Made by a program: the position numbers and the translations under genes
Source: Amphirosellinia nigrospora
Lineage: Eukaryota; Ascomycota; Sordariomycetes; Xylariales; Xylariaceae
Assembly: GCA_004123355.1 (NCBI GenBank)
Contig: SCHM01000004.1
Coordinates: forward strand, 2,884,316-2,948,315
Reading direction: 5' to 3'
DNA length: 64,000 nucleotides
Part shown: positions 1 to 11,680 of the stretch, in pieces
Layout of the letters: each line of letters starts with the position of its first letter
Position numbering within the stretch: position 1 is the first letter of the stretch
Notes under the pieces: generated by a model
The model's input: the letters and a program-made list of their open reading frames with translations, nothing else
What the model was told of the DNA's origin: nothing
Databases searched by the model: none

Positions 1-564
1 ATATGCTATCCCATGGCTTGTGTCTTAATGGATGTAATTTAGTGAATGACATCATAGGCGATTTTGTAATGAAACATTAAAGCTCATCTTCAATGCTCCC
101 CGCCTACAATATAGTGAGATTTTCCTGCCTGTATTGGAATTTGTTTTTATCGACTATTCTTTTCGAATGCATTTTAAGATAAACAAGATATATCGCCTTA
201 GCAGAATTATATATTTTTCAACATGTCTATCTTGGCTTTCCCCTTTTAGGCCAATTCATAGGCAACGTACCGCTCGAATTAATAATCTAAATCGAGGCTC
301 TTAATAATAAGTTTCGTGACGGGGGGCTTGGCTGCCTTTGAAGGGAAATTGCCAAGCTGCTAATTGTAACCTCCGCTACGCGGACGGTCGTCCGAGGTAA
401 GCATCGGAGTTACGAGACCCTACGGCATGTTGCCGCTGGCGATACCCGAGCACTTCAGACCTGTTGGTAAAGAAGTGCATTAAGGGATATCCCCTGCCCG
501 ATACTTTAAAGCTCATATTGCTTCAACGAAGCAAATTGCGCTACCTCTTCGACGCACCATCAAC
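1..564. other. Intergenic, no gene seen
   Basis: AT-rich sequence ending in the presumed promoter of the gene that starts at 565. I see no open frame, repeat or RNA gene that I could defend. Confidence 0.5.
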
Positions 565-1303
565 ATGTCATCAGCACAGGAACTAGATGTACTCCTACGT
601 TCTTACGCACAACAAAGCGAAGGAAGTACATTAAATATCGGGAGGCGTAAGGCCCTGCATCAATATGCGGCTGTTAATGGGTTGAAATTCGAGGTGAGAC
701 TTAAACTCGATCACACAGTCTGGCCTAGTCACTGACCTAAAATAGCAAGATTGTGTGGGTAACGTCTATCTAACGCGGGCTACGGGAGATCACACTCTCG
801 CAAATATCGCCATTGCCTTCGCTCTAGATGCACAAGACTCATCACAATCGTTCTCAGATGCTTTTTTAACTTATGATCGATTAAGCCAAGAAGACCTTCC
901 CTGCGGTGTTACCCTCATGGGTTTCACTACTTCGCATCAGGAGGATATTGGACTTCAAGCCTGGGAGAACGCGATCACAATTCTTGGGCGGCCAGCACCA
1001 CTCCCCGCAACACGCCTTTTCGACCAATTCTCCAAACTCCCTAGCCCAACAACTTTCGCATTCTCCGCAGTCTTCCAAGTTGCAGAGTCGCCTTACACGG
1101 CCTTATCGTTATTTGGTAGTTCAATCCTGACGGGGAAAGCTCAAAAGTTCCTTGAAGATAAAAAAGGCGCCAGAGTTAGCACCCAAGAGTTTCGTAGAGC
1201 TCCTCGTCTCAAAATAGAAGGATTAGGTGCGAAAGAGGTGGCACGAAAGGTCGTTTGCGCGTATAGCGAGTATGTGGTAGCACTGTTCGAGAACTTTGAG
1301 TAG
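565..1303 (+). CDS. Small two-exon protein of unknown function, faint M20-amidohydrolase resemblance
   Basis: Two exons, 565-693 and 746-1303, joined by a 52-base GT...AG intron in phase 0, encode about 228 residues. The ATG at 565 is the first in frame and extends the open frame upstream of the second exon. The stretch around residues 40-55 (FEQDCVGNVYLTRATG) recalls the segment before the metal site of M20 carbamoylases and allantoate amidohydrolases, but the metal-binding His and Asp residues are absent and the protein is only about half the family length. It has no signal peptide or membrane segment. It may be a divergent or truncated M20 relative or an unrelated fungal protein. The gene model is fairly secure; the function is not. 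Confidence 0.55.
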
Positions 1304-1896
1304 CTAGCGAAAACGCAATTTGAAATGCGTGCTGGCATAAACTAAATTTGCTAACCAGAGAAACGAAGCGGCAGCAAAGTGTAAACACTATAGCACAAGT
1401 TGCAATGTCAAGACGCTACAAGGACTTCACGTACGGCTTCTTGGACTCAAATATTTTATCATTCAAAGATCAATGCCTTAAGTTATCTCATCGCCTGGGG
1501 AGTTCCTCGGGAACAGGCAATAGACATACACAATGCAGCCTAAATAAACAATTTCGTATTATATTAACATGTGTCACTTAATTCAATCCAAAGTGCCTGT
1601 TAAGTCTCAATAGGAGAACCAACCAATTCATAATTTAAGAAGCCCTATTTTGTAGTATTTTGGAGTCGGGAAATATCCAGTGCTTCAATTCTGGTCGGGA
1701 AGTAGGTCACCCGAGTTTGTGCGGACCCCTCCCGTTTCTCCATGTACATTTGCGGTATCTTGCCGAATCTAACATAGCTCGCACTCCCTAGTTCGGAGAA
1801 AACACCACTCCTACTAGTTTATAAGCTTCGACACCACTATTGCAATCATGCAACCTCAACCAACCCTACAACAGCGAGACAAGCGCAAAATACAAG
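1304..1896. other. Intergenic
   Basis: Short frames here have no recognisable content. The last 200 bases are the presumed promoter of the hydrolase at 1897. Confidence 0.4.
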
Positions 1897-2748
1897 ATGG
1901 CTTCTAAACTGAGCTTTGCTGGAGAGATTGAAGGTCAAAATAGACGATTATATGTTGAAAGAGAAGGAAACCCCCATGGTCCATCCATCCTATTTGTTCA
2001 TGGACTGGGAGGTACTACCAATGCTTACCAAACACTTGTTCCTGGCTTACAAGAATTCGACTTAATTCGGTTTGATTGGAGTGGTCATGGCCGCAGCGCC
2101 GTTCCAGAGTCTACGAGCATTAGCTCGTACGTTGAGGATTGCGAAGGTGCGTGTGATCCGCGTCATAATCTGGAGTTTCCATCTCACGAATAGTATAGCT
2201 GTGATTTCACACTTTCGACTTAAGAAAGTCATCGTCGTTGGACATTCTTTAGGAGGACTCATCTCCCTCCATCTGGCGGCTAAGACGGCGCACATTATCA
2301 AAGCTTTGGTGCTATTTGGACCTGTCTGTCCGCCGCCTGAAGCCGGCCGAACTGCCTTAGGCGGACGCGCTGCGACAGTCAGGAACTTGGGATGGCAGCT
2401 GTTGCAGATACGATCATTTCCAATGCATTTGCTGCTACGTCTCTGGCAACGCGACTGGGTGAGGTAGCACTAGCAAGAGAAATGTTGACACGGCAGAACC
2501 CTCAAGGTTACGCCTTAGCTATCGAGGCTCTAATCAACAGCACGCTTCCTCAACTGAAGCATATCAGTGCGCCCATAAAGATCGTATCAGGTGAGGAGGA
2601 CAAGGTGTCGACTCTGGACACTGGCAAATTTCTTGTCAACCAGATTGGGGAAAAGGCAGAGCAAATCGTGCTCCCTGCTGTTGGCCATTGGTACATGTTA
2701 GAAGAGTCCGTTAGATGTACTGAGATTGTCAGGAGTTCGGGCATGTAA
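1897..2748 (+). CDS. Alpha/beta hydrolase (3-oxoadipate enol-lactonase-like)
   Basis: The exons are 1897-2146 and 2199-2748, with a 52-base intron. The ATG at 1897 gives the start MASKLSF. The family landmarks appear in order: the oxyanion-hole segment LFVHGLGG, the DWSGHGRS strand, the nucleophile elbow GHSLGG (catalytic Ser), the acid in SGEEDKVS and the His in AVGHWYML, so the catalytic triad is complete. The length (about 266 residues) matches the family. The frame shifts once, at the GGG run 2389-2391, where one missing base restores both the frame and the overall length. This is more likely a base-calling loss than a real mutation. No signal peptide is seen, so the enzyme is probably cytosolic and acts on small esters or lactones. 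The exact substrate cannot be read from the sequence. Confidence 0.8.
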
Positions 2749-3951
2749 TCTATGGGGTCATCCAGAGCAGTTATCATAATGGATAGCCAAATCAAGTAGT
2801 TTGCGTCCGTTGAGGCCTGGTACTCGCTTCTTATTAGTCATACATTGCTATTAACAAGGAGAGAAGGCCAAGCAATTATGTCTCATACATTATTATAATA
2901 AGCGAGTCCAGTATCAACATGGATGGGCCTGCTGACTCATCATGCCATTGCATCCCGCCCCCACCCCCTCTTTCATGGTCAGCTGCATGATAACAGGCCA
3001 AAGACACCCTTATTATTGAGTCCCCCGTCGCCAAGAGATGTGAACAGGCCACTGACAATGCCACCCTCAACTGTATCAAGAGTCTTAAATATAGAAAAGA
3101 TCCCCTTGAGGGCTTGTGCCCGAGGCACTAATGGTAATACTCGATTTGCTGATGCTATTGGAAATTCGTACGTAATAGAGACAAAAGTGCAATTAATATT
3201 CAGGGAGCAGGACAGGAAGGACTCCGGATGGCCCATGTCTTTTCGTGTCTGTGCTATCTCGTGACTGCCGCCGGCCGCCTCGGCATTCGAAAAGTGGAGT
3301 AACTAAACCCCAATCATCAGGTAGCCAGCATCTAAATTGAGATATCCCTCATCTACTCACAAACCACATCTCTCTAAGAGAGCACATCTGCGATTCTGTA
3401 AATGACTTCTTCTATTGTATGACATCGGTATTGTATATGATATCGGAGATGATCATTCATAATTTGTAACCTAATCTAGTCTAGGAAGGCTACCGATACG
3501 TGACGTGGGCCGACGTATCATCGCGTGGTCTTGGCGTATGCTAATTGTGACCATGGGTGCGGATATGATAACTTAAAACCCAGGTATACGAGTTCCCTTC
3601 TTACTTACATATGCCTACTGCTTATCGTGTACTTCCCAATCCGTAAGGTGTCTGTGAACTTCAATCACAACTCACGGGAGCGGGCATATTTCTTATCTGT
3701 TGAGGGGATTTAGGAAGGTGGTGGTAAACTCGACATGGTCTGATGATGCCAGTCAATTTGACCTTCTAGCAACAACCATTTTGACCCGTATATCGAGTCA
3801 CTTTCCAATAGCAGTTAGAAACGAATGGATCAATACATGGCTGAGAAAGAGTATATAGAGCCAAGAGGCCAAGACACGTTGGCGTCTTGTCCCGGTACCC
3901 AAGTGTCTTCGCAGCAGATGATAGAGTCGCATAGTCGCATCTAGACCCAAC
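2749..3951. other. Intergenic, about 1.2 kb
   Basis: Only short overlapping frames on both strands, none resembling a known protein. The last few hundred bases should hold the promoter of the S53 peptidase. Confidence 0.4.
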
Positions 3952-6035
3952 ATGTTCGCGACAACTGCCGCTCCCGCCATCTTGGCGCTCGCCGGTGTGG
4001 CCTGGGCATTGCCCTCCTCGGTGCCAATGGCATTGTTTGAATCCGTTAGCTCAGCTCCCGCGGGCTGGAATCTCAAGGGTGCGGCGGCCAAGGATGAAGT
4101 TATGAACCTACGTATCCACCTTGCCAAGCAGAATGTAGCCGAGTTTCAAGACCTCGCAGTGAAGGTATGTAATCTTCCGCTCATCATGACCTACTCAGCA
4201 ACGTTATACATGCAGAGAACTAGGGCCATTGACAGCCTCTGCTGGCTTTCTTCCAGTTGTGTCGTATTAAAAACTGATATGGCTATAGATTGCTACCCCT
4301 GGTGATGCGCAATACGGCCAGCACTTGACCGTGGAGCAGATTGATGCCATTGTTGGTCCCTTGGCCGAATCTAAAGATCTTGTTTTCCAATGGTTAGGCA
4401 ACCACAGCCTTGCGGACAGTGCTGTCCTCAACTCTCGCGGAAACGTTGTCAAAGTCAAGGCTACCATCAGCCAAGTCGAGGCTCTCTTGGGGGCTCAATA
4501 CAGTACTTACAGTATGCTTAATCATGCTTGTTTTTCTTAAAATAGGGGTTTTTAGCTGATTACTTCTAGCCAATGCCGAAACTGGTAAAACGGCTTCCAG
4601 AGCATTGAAAGTTTATGTCCCCAAAACTTTGATGAACCATATCGATGTCATTCAGCCCACTACATTTTTCGGATTCAAGAAGTTGACCCCGACTTTCCAT
4701 CCCAGAACTGATCTCAACCGAAGAGCTACAGTGACTACCCAACTGCGCTCGCTTCACTGTATCAATTCAATGGTATCTCGACCCTAACAAGTGGCATCAT
4801 GGGCATTGCCGGCTTTATTGGGCAGTGGCCAAGCAAGTCTGATCTCACTTCGTTCATGAGCAAGTTCACAATTTCCGGCTTTGGTAATTCCGCTCAAAGC
4901 TACACTTGTGTCACTGTCAGTGGTGGTTCATGTCCAACAAACCCCACAGGAAACAGCATTGGTATCGAAGCAAACTTGGATGTCCAATACGCACGTGCCA
5001 TCACAAGTGATATCCCTAATGTATTTTACTCGACAGGCGGTGAAGATGACGACATTTACGAGGATCTTGCTGAATACATACTCGGTCTTGCGGCAAGTTC
5101 ACGCCCTAATGTCATCTCCGTATCCTACGGTGGTGATGAATATGAGGTTGCGCTCAGCGTGGCTGATGCCACATGCAACTTGTTTTCAGAGCTTGGTGCA
5201 GCTGGCATTTCGGTTCTCTACGCATCTGGTGACTCGGGTGTTGGTGATACTTGCACTATCAGCGGCAAGAAAGCCTATATACCCGACTTCCCAGGAGGGT
5301 GTCCTTTCGTGACCCTCGTCGGCGGCACAACCGGAGTCACTACGAGCACAGAGCAGGCCTGGACTGATGGTGGTGGCGGTTTTTCAAACTACTTCGGTCG
5401 TCCAACTTGGCAAGACACAGCGGTTACCTCATGGCTATCAACCAACAAAGACGGCAACACTCAGTACTACAACAGCTCTGGTCGCGCCTATCCCGATGTC
5501 GCAGCAGGTGCTGTTGATTTTGACATCGTCTACGGCGGCCAAACGGGTGGCGTCGATGGTACATCCTGTGCAGCGCCTACTTTCGCCAGCATCATTCAGC
5601 TTGTCAATTCGAACCGCATTGCTCAAGGAAAGGCCGCTCTAGGCTTCCTGAATCCATGGCTGGTAAGTTTAGCAAAGTTCCTTTCTCATTCCTGGTAGCT
5701 TGTCAAATATCCTCGAATCAGTGGGTGTTATTACGCGAAGGTCTGGAAGATCTTCAGGTGGCAACTATTAGATGGAATCTCTTTGTGCCACGTAACATAG
5801 CTAATCCCTTTACAGTATAGTACCGCCTCTACAGCCTTGAATGACATTAAAAGTGGTAAGATTACAGGTTGCAGCAGCATTTCCAATGCTGGCTTTACCG
5901 CCGTTACCGTAAGTCACTCCATTACTCGACAAGACTGCATGTGCTAACACCCCTTTTCATCAGGGTTGGGACCCAGCAACGGGTTGGGGAAGTCCCAACT
6001 ATCCTAAGCTCTTGGCAGCAGGACTGGCGGTATAG
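3952..6035 (+). CDS. Secreted serine-carboxyl peptidase, sedolisin family S53 (tripeptidyl-peptidase-like)
   Basis: Five exons (3952-4164, 4289-4511, 4570-5662, 5816-5908, 5964-6035) encode about 565 residues. A signal peptide (MFATTAAPAILALAGVAWA) is followed by the S53 prodomain and then the catalytic domain. The catalytic Glu and Asp lie in GIEANLDVQYA, the oxyanion-hole Asp in ASGDSGVG and the nucleophile Ser in GTSCAAP. The calcium-site segments DIKSG and GWDPATGWGSPN lie in the last two exons. The reading frame changes near 4733, at the junction of prodomain and catalytic domain. Exon 3 is one base short of the phase needed, so a single base loss explains it. The family consists of acidic endo- or tripeptidyl-peptidases; secretion is inferred from the signal peptide. 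Confidence 0.88.
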
Positions 6036-6568
6036 AAATTTGATATCCATCGGGAACCTCGGTATAGGGGTCACATGAGTTCTTATGCAAGACCTTGCCT
6101 ACTACGACGATGCGCATGAGGCGTTGTAATCTAATCCAGAGTTAGATATAGTAGTCAAATGTAACAAAGACTTATGTAAGGGTCTGGAATATGATCTCGA
6201 GCCACAATTATCTGCTGCTTCTATTAATAATAGCGGCTCTAAACATATTCACTTTGCTCCAGTTCAAAGGATTTTTCTAGCGATACCAATACGAACAAAA
6301 TCTACTCATGCATATCATTTCTATTCCCCTTCGATGTTCTCAATTATGTGGCGACTGCTGCGGCAGACGTGGCATGGGGGACTCCGGTTTCGGATGCCAC
6401 AGCCTCCAGTGTTCGAGGCTACCATACCAACACTTCAACATTTGTATGCAAAATGTATTTCGGATTTCGAAATACGCCGATGGGTCTGGATTCGGTCATA
6501 AAATAATTGGTTCAAACGATCATAATATTCCCCGTGTATTTATATCCGCAAATTCGTCTGTGCCTGCG
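6036..6568. other. Intergenic between convergent genes
   Basis: Convergent 3' ends flank this AT-rich stretch. I see nothing beyond possible 3' untranslated sequence. Confidence 0.4.
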
Positions 6569-7590
6569 TTACATGGGGCCAGGCCTGTTGCTCTCTTGTT
6601 TTACGAGACTGAAGTCTTCACCTTTAAAGGGATGAAGCCCAGCAGATACACGCATTCCTGCGGAACATGCACTCCAGTCGAGCGAGTCGCCCCCAAGGGC
6701 CTTGGCAGTAGTCAAATGACTCCACGCTTGATCAATGATTGGAGTTGGTGTCGATGTCTCCGCCCCAAGGCGACGTATGAAGCCAGCATCTTTCATCCCA
6801 CCCGGGATTTTAAAGCCACTCGAGCCTGAAAATGTACCGTCCCGGATTTTTTTGCCATAATTGAGCCAAGCTGGCGCAGGAAACCAGATTTCTAATGCGA
6901 CAAGTCAGCAAAATCCGAGTTGAATATGCGAGAGATGTATGTCGTACGAATAAAATCATAGAAATTATTAGCATCAAATCCCGTTTTCTCTGCTAAAGTG
7001 AAACTTTCGGAAAGCAACTCGATGGTGCCTAGTATACAATTGTTCCCAGAATCTTAAGCAGAGCTCCTTTTGAAGCGTCCTCTCCGCAATCAATTACGGC
7101 CCGCCCGATGACTGGCACTATGTATTCTTTTAACACATTGCGAGCTTCCTCGGCGCCAGTAAGGGCAACAAGGAGGGAAGCACTCTTTGCCGCAGCTGGC
7201 GGGCCGAAGACAGGGCATGAGCAATAAAAGACGCCAGAATTTGCTGTCTTTTCTTGTAGCGCCCCGATGTCGTCGGAACAAGGTTGAGTGGTCGACGATG
7301 ATAACGCCCCGTTTCTGCACAGCGAGGATCTCGTCGACAACGGTATGCGCCACATCATCGTTAGCGAGACACATATGGATGACATCGCAGGACCGAACAA
7401 GAGACTGTATCGAGGTCGCAACTTCGGAGTAGCAAGTTTCAGCCAATTGCATACTTTTAGCAATTGATCGATTCCATATTTGCACGCGTGAATATCCCTG
7501 TTTCTCGGAGTATATCGACAGGTTATGAGCCATCTGCGAACCCATATTGCCCAGGCCGATAAACCCAAAAGAGTGTGTAGATGCTGCCAT
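6569..7590 (-). CDS. NAD-binding 6-phosphogluconate/3-hydroxyisobutyrate dehydrogenase-like protein, frame-disrupted
   Basis: Reading from 7590 downward, the product opens with a Rossmann fold (GFIGLGNMGSQMAHNL) and the IWNRS strand. It continues through VIIVDHST, PVFGPPAAAKSASL and the helix KGALLKILG (catalytic Lys region) into GTIELLSESFTLAEKTGFD, and ends with the substrate-domain segment KDAGFIRRLGAE. The order and total length (about 340 residues) fit the beta-hydroxyacid dehydrogenase family. The frame changes at least three times (near 7280, 7035 and 6900). The one near 7035 lies at a GGG run, and the others are compatible with lost bases in short runs. With this many breaks, real decay cannot be excluded, although the catalytic segments look conserved. 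No intron is evident. Confidence 0.72.
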
Positions 7591-8047
7591 TTCGTTTGCG
7601 GTTGTGTTAAAAGGTTAGGTGTATGGGCGATGGTTGTCGCAAAGGACGAATTCAGCAGATCGAGAGAAGTAAATAATATAAAGGAGCCAATAGGGCAATT
7701 GCTTTTATATTATCCTACAGTCTGACGAGGATTGCTCGATAGTATAAATCATTCCAATTTTCGGTATAGATTCCGATCAAAACACCTCGGAGTTAACAGG
7801 CCGAGACTCGTGACGGCATCTTTCCGATCATCACCCGGTACCCCTACGCAGCCCAATCGGGACGTTTTTTTTTCGGCCCTGGATTGTACTCAGTACGTAG
7901 CTCCTGTCAGCATACAACTATGCGAAAGCTTTATTTATAAACGGCAATTCGCTCCAAGCTGCGGGGAAACACGAACTAGGTCATCCTTCTTGTCAGTTGT
8001 GCTACACATCCTATCATTCTTAGTTCACATAAATCGCATCATACAGC
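7591..8047. promoter_or_regulatory. Divergent promoter region
   Basis: This interval lies between the start codons of the dehydrogenase-like gene (minus) and the amidohydrolase gene (plus) and must hold both promoters. I could not assign any specific factor-binding site. Confidence 0.4.
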
Positions 8048-9572
8048 ATGGCAGTTACTGCGACTACGGGCGATACAAATGGGGGAGTCCTGGGCCATGG
8101 ACTTGCTGGATATGGTATTGCCGACGTAAAGGCTTTACCTTATTATAAGCCAACGCCAGCAGACATTACCATCAACAATCATACTCCAAATGATGCGAAG
8201 AAAATATTATTCAAGAATGTCAACATCTTCGACTCTACAGGCGCGGATATCTATCCCGGAGATGTATTGATCGAAGGTGAACATATCCAGAAAGTGGGAA
8301 AATTCGAGTTTACCCCTGATGTCGACACGTTAGTCCTTGATGGATACGGCAAGAAAACCTTGATGAGCGGTTTAATCGACGCCCACACGCACCTGAGTTG
8401 GAATGATTCCCCAACTCTAGACGGACTTACAACTTTACCGATAGAGGAACATGTCTTGCACACCGCTCGGTCTGCTAGAACCTACCTCGACTGTGGGTAC
8501 ACCATGTGCTTTGGGGCTGCGAGTGCCCAGCCACGACTCGACTTGGTGATTAAGCAGGCGATCAAGTCAGGCATGATCCCAGGGCCACGAACACTAGCAA
8601 ACTGCCAAGAGATTACTACTACCGGCGGCGCCATCGTTCCGAGCATCTCGAAGTTCGCGGACGGCGAAGAGCAAATGCGTCAAGTGGTTCGCGACTTTGT
8701 CGCCTTGGGGGTCGACAACGTCAAGTTGAGCATGACTGGCGACTACGTTCACGAGACTATGGGTTCAAAGGAGACGTACTACACTCTGAATGAGACTAGA
8801 GCGGCAGTTGAGGAAGCCCATAATGCGGGAAAGCGAGTATGTGCTCATGCACGGTCTGCAGCGTCTGTTCGCCTGTGCGCATTGACTGGGGTTGATGTGA
8901 TATACCACGCTTCTTACACTGATACCGCAACTATGGACATGCTCGAAGAGTTGAGAGATCGAGGTGAGTAATACTCTGTTTCATCTTCCATTCCTAGTGG
9001 CAGATATTCTCTCAGGATTATTGTCATTTCGCAATTTTCCAATCCTCGAATAAGTATCTATTAAAACACATCTGCTAACCTTCAGTATCATAGTCTTCAT
9101 AGCACCAGCAATCAACTTTCCCCTTGAAAGTTGTAACGGCGCTGCAACTCCCTTCGGCCTAACGCCGGAAATGGCAGCGAAGAGAGGCCTGGTGAACGAA
9201 GTCGAAGTAACGTGCGAAGTCATGAAGGAGATGCATAGGCGAGGCATCCGAGTACTTCCTGGGGGCGATTATGGGTTTGCATGGGCGCCTCACGGCACGT
9301 ACGCCAGAGACCTTGCTCATTTTGTTAACCTATTTGGCTATACTCCAAAAGAGAGTCTCCTCGCTGCTACTGCTCTGGGCGGTGAGATGATGGGATATCC
9401 CGATGTCCTTGGCAAGGTCCAACCGGGTTACTATGCTGATGTTATCCTTATCGATGGAAACCCTTTGGAGGATATCAGTATCATACAGGATACTTCCAAG
9501 TTACACGCTATTCTGATTAATGGCCATGTCCACAAAAATGTAACAACCGGTGGAGATGGAGGTATCATGTAA
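8048..9572 (+). CDS. Metal-dependent amidohydrolase (imidazolonepropionase-like)
   Basis: Exon 1 (8048-8963) and exon 2 (9094-9572) flank a 130-base intron. The acceptor at 9093 is chosen because the nearer AG at 9085 would give an immediate stop. The product is about 464 residues. The N-terminal composite domain is followed by the metal ligands of the TIM barrel: HTH in GLIDAHTHLSW (residues 113-115), the candidate bridging Lys in GVDNVKLSMTGD, His in VCAHARS and VIYHASY, and Asp in LPGGDYGFAW. The C-terminal strand AGYYAD/VILIDGNPL-type motif of the family is present as GYYADVILIDGNPL. The frame is intact throughout. Relatives hydrolyse cyclic amides or aryl dipeptides, and the substrate is unknown here. 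No signal peptide is seen. Confidence 0.88.
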
Positions 9573-10086
9573 GGCCCGTTTGGACGCAAGGGGGTGTACA
9601 ACTAACTTTCTAGTTTCAATTTTAATGCAGTTTGACGAAGGTCCTAATACCTGCGGACATTTCCACTAGCTATCTTCCAAATCTAGACCGTCTTCGTGCC
9701 TTGGGCACTCTCAGCGAGACAGTACAGCAATGCATCGACGTGACGGTAGTGATGTCAAGGCAGCGTCCTAACAACCCCAACCTATAACCACTCTAAAATC
9801 CTGATATATTTAAGGTTGTTTGGTATTGGGTGGTGGCATTGTGACACGGTTCTCGGAGGGGTTTTTCACTTTACTTCATTTTCTTCATCAAAATAATTAC
9901 AATTACAACGAGACTCTTATTAATAGGACCGTGTATTACTCGACACTCCCTATACATTGACACTCTTCCATCTATATCACATATAATGCTACTAATTCCG
10001 TGATATTATCGAATTAGCATACAGAACCTGCCGCTCTCGCATAGAAGTTAGTTGCAGTTGTCTTAGCCCCACACCCCTTATTCCCA

Positions 10087-10106
10087 GGTGCGGGCTAGCC
10101 CGCACC
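10087..10106. repeat. Perfect 20-bp palindrome
   Basis: The sequence GGTGCGGGCTAGCCCGCACC is its own reverse complement over all 20 bases, and the symmetry ends exactly there because the flanking bases do not pair. It is GC-rich within AT-rich DNA. It could be a dimeric factor site, a cruciform, or the end of a small DNA element. Confidence 0.85.
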
Positions 10107-10155
10107 AGCACGCAACCCAAGGCAAGTTCTATTCCTAGTCCCCACGTATACGCCG

Positions 10156-10172
10156 GGTGCGCTTTCCGCACC
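10156..10172. repeat. Inverted repeat sharing the GGTGCG/CGCACC arms
   Basis: A six-base arm GGTGCG, a five-base loop and the complementary arm CGCACC lie about 50 bases after the 20-bp palindrome. Both repeats use the same arms, which suggests a common origin or function. Confidence 0.6.
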
Positions 10173-11065
10173 AGATCTTACGATGATAGCTAGGGGTCAA
10201 ATCTCAAGCGATCTATTCGCGAGCTTCGGCTTTCCCAATGAAATTTGGCTTGGATACTTCGTATCATGGCTATACACCAACCGTAACCAATCGGCGAGAT
10301 AATAGACGATACCTGCATAATCCTACTTTCCAAATCCAACATCTACTCGTATCCCAATTTGATTCTGTCTCATAACCACATGCCAAACTTCTTCTCCCTC
10401 GGGTAGGGCCCTGGTGCCGTGCCTCTCCACAAGACGTACGCAGGTAGATAATGTATGTCAGTTCTTTTTAACTGCAGGCTATTGAAAGACTCGTTCGCGG
10501 ACAGTCCCTGAAATTGTTCCAATCATGAAACCATCTAGGTCGAAATTGTTGTCTCCGTAGTCGACCAACTTTCGACTGTTTGCGCTTGGGCCATGTTGCT
10601 AATTCTTTTCATAACTTGTTTCACAAGATCTTCTTACTTTTTATTGTTTAATTCTTTCCTTCCTCACTTTCTCTCTTTTCTTCCACTTGTGGCTGGTGCG
10701 CTGTCCGTATACCGTGCCCTAGCTATGCTTTTATGCCTGAGAAACAAATGCCCCTAGTAGGAGGAACTTTCCAACACTTATTCTTCTACCTATCAGGTTC
10801 ATTGCGGGGAAATAAGCAAAGCCCGTGTAGAGAGTATAGCGCTGCACAATTTCGAAGTGTTCAATTAAACATACTACCAACCCTGGCCGCTTTTAAAAGA
10901 AACCAACCACCCTGATAAACAAACATCCTGAAACGCCTATAGAGTCAACATAAGCGCTTAGGTTAAATATCAAATATCTCCCGCCCAAAACTGGATTTCA
11001 AGACAAAAGCAGTAGGAAAACTTTTGAAATTAACTGGGCTATCAATTCCAAAAAGCCATAGCCGC

Positions 11066-11680
11066 TCAAAGCAGGGCTGCAGCACCAAGGACACCGCCTA
11101 TAGCGGCCGCCCCCAACATGACACCGGTGGGCCTGGAAGCAGCAGCCGTGACGATAGACGTGGGATAAGTAGAGTTGCCCGGACTAGTATAGGAGCTGGT
11201 GGCCGTCGGGGCGGGCGAGGTCGGATAAGTGCCGTTAGCTGCGCTACCAGGGGTAGGCGTGGGCTGGCAAAGGCCCGTAGGGGTGAGCATCTCGTGGATG
11301 TAGCTAGTCACGCTCGCGACCTCGTCTTGGGGGACGCAGTCCGTAGCTACGCCTATCAAGACGTCGCTGTGGGCACTGCCAAAGCTGAGAACCGATGTGA
11401 TGTAGGTCTTGAATTCGGGCAAGAGCGAAGGGGGCAGCTCAGAGTAGATAGAGCAAATCTCAACTCCGTGGGCTGAGGGGCCAAACGTGTCCAGAGGTGG
11501 TTTAGAATTTGTTTGAGAGGCGAGAAAGGAGAGGACTACAGCGGGTGTTGTAGGACCCTCTGTATTAGCCCAGGAGAGGAAGGAACTCATTTTCGAGGAG
11601 CAGTATTCAGCATCGGACTTTTGAGACAATGAAGTGCCTGCAAAGGCGGCTAATAGGAAGAGAACCTTTGGGTTATACAT
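11066..11680 (-). CDS. GPI-anchored Ser/Thr-rich cell-surface protein
   Basis: A single exon encodes 204 residues. An N-terminal signal peptide (MYNPKVLFLLAAFAGTSLS) precedes a globular part with four cysteines (in EYCSS, EICSI, TDCVP and GLCQP), which could form two disulphides. From about residue 140 there is a Ser/Thr/Pro tract with N-glycosylation sites (NGT, NST). The protein ends in a small-residue hydrophobic tail (GVMLGAAAIGGVLGAAALL) typical of a GPI-anchor signal. This layout matches small fungal wall or infection-structure-associated surface proteins. The anchor and wall location are inferred from the layout, and the molecular role is unknown. The frame is intact. Confidence 0.8.
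   Translation of the reverse strand: MYNPKVLFLLAAFAGTSLSQKSDAEYCSSKMSSFLSWANTEGPTTPAVVLSFLASQTNSKPPLDTFGPSAHGVEICSIYSELPPSLLPEFKTYITSVLSFGSAHSDVLIGVATDCVPQDEVASVTSYIHEMLTPTGLCQPTPTPGSAANGTYPTSPAPTATSSYTSPGNSTYPTSIVTAAASRPTGVMLGAAAIGGVLGAAALL

Larger units (their letters stand above)
9573..11065. other. Intergenic, about 1.5 kb, with hairpin-forming repeats
   Basis: No gene is seen. The region carries two GGTGCG/CGCACC inverted repeats (listed separately) and a pyrimidine-rich tract at about 10628-10690, which looks like fungal promoter sequence but has no convincing gene behind it. Confidence 0.45.

Noticed and set aside
2923-3264. 113-residue frame in the 2.7-3.9 kb interval
   Set aside because: It has no domain, signal or splice partner, and an overlapping antisense frame is equally open; chance is likely.
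6308-6829. 173-residue open frame on the plus strand
   Set aside because: Its 3' part is antisense to the C-terminal domain of the dehydrogenase-like gene, and it has no recognisable domain.
10087-10172. The two hairpins as a CRISPR array
   Set aside because: There are only two unlike repeats with no regular spacers, and the genome is eukaryotic.
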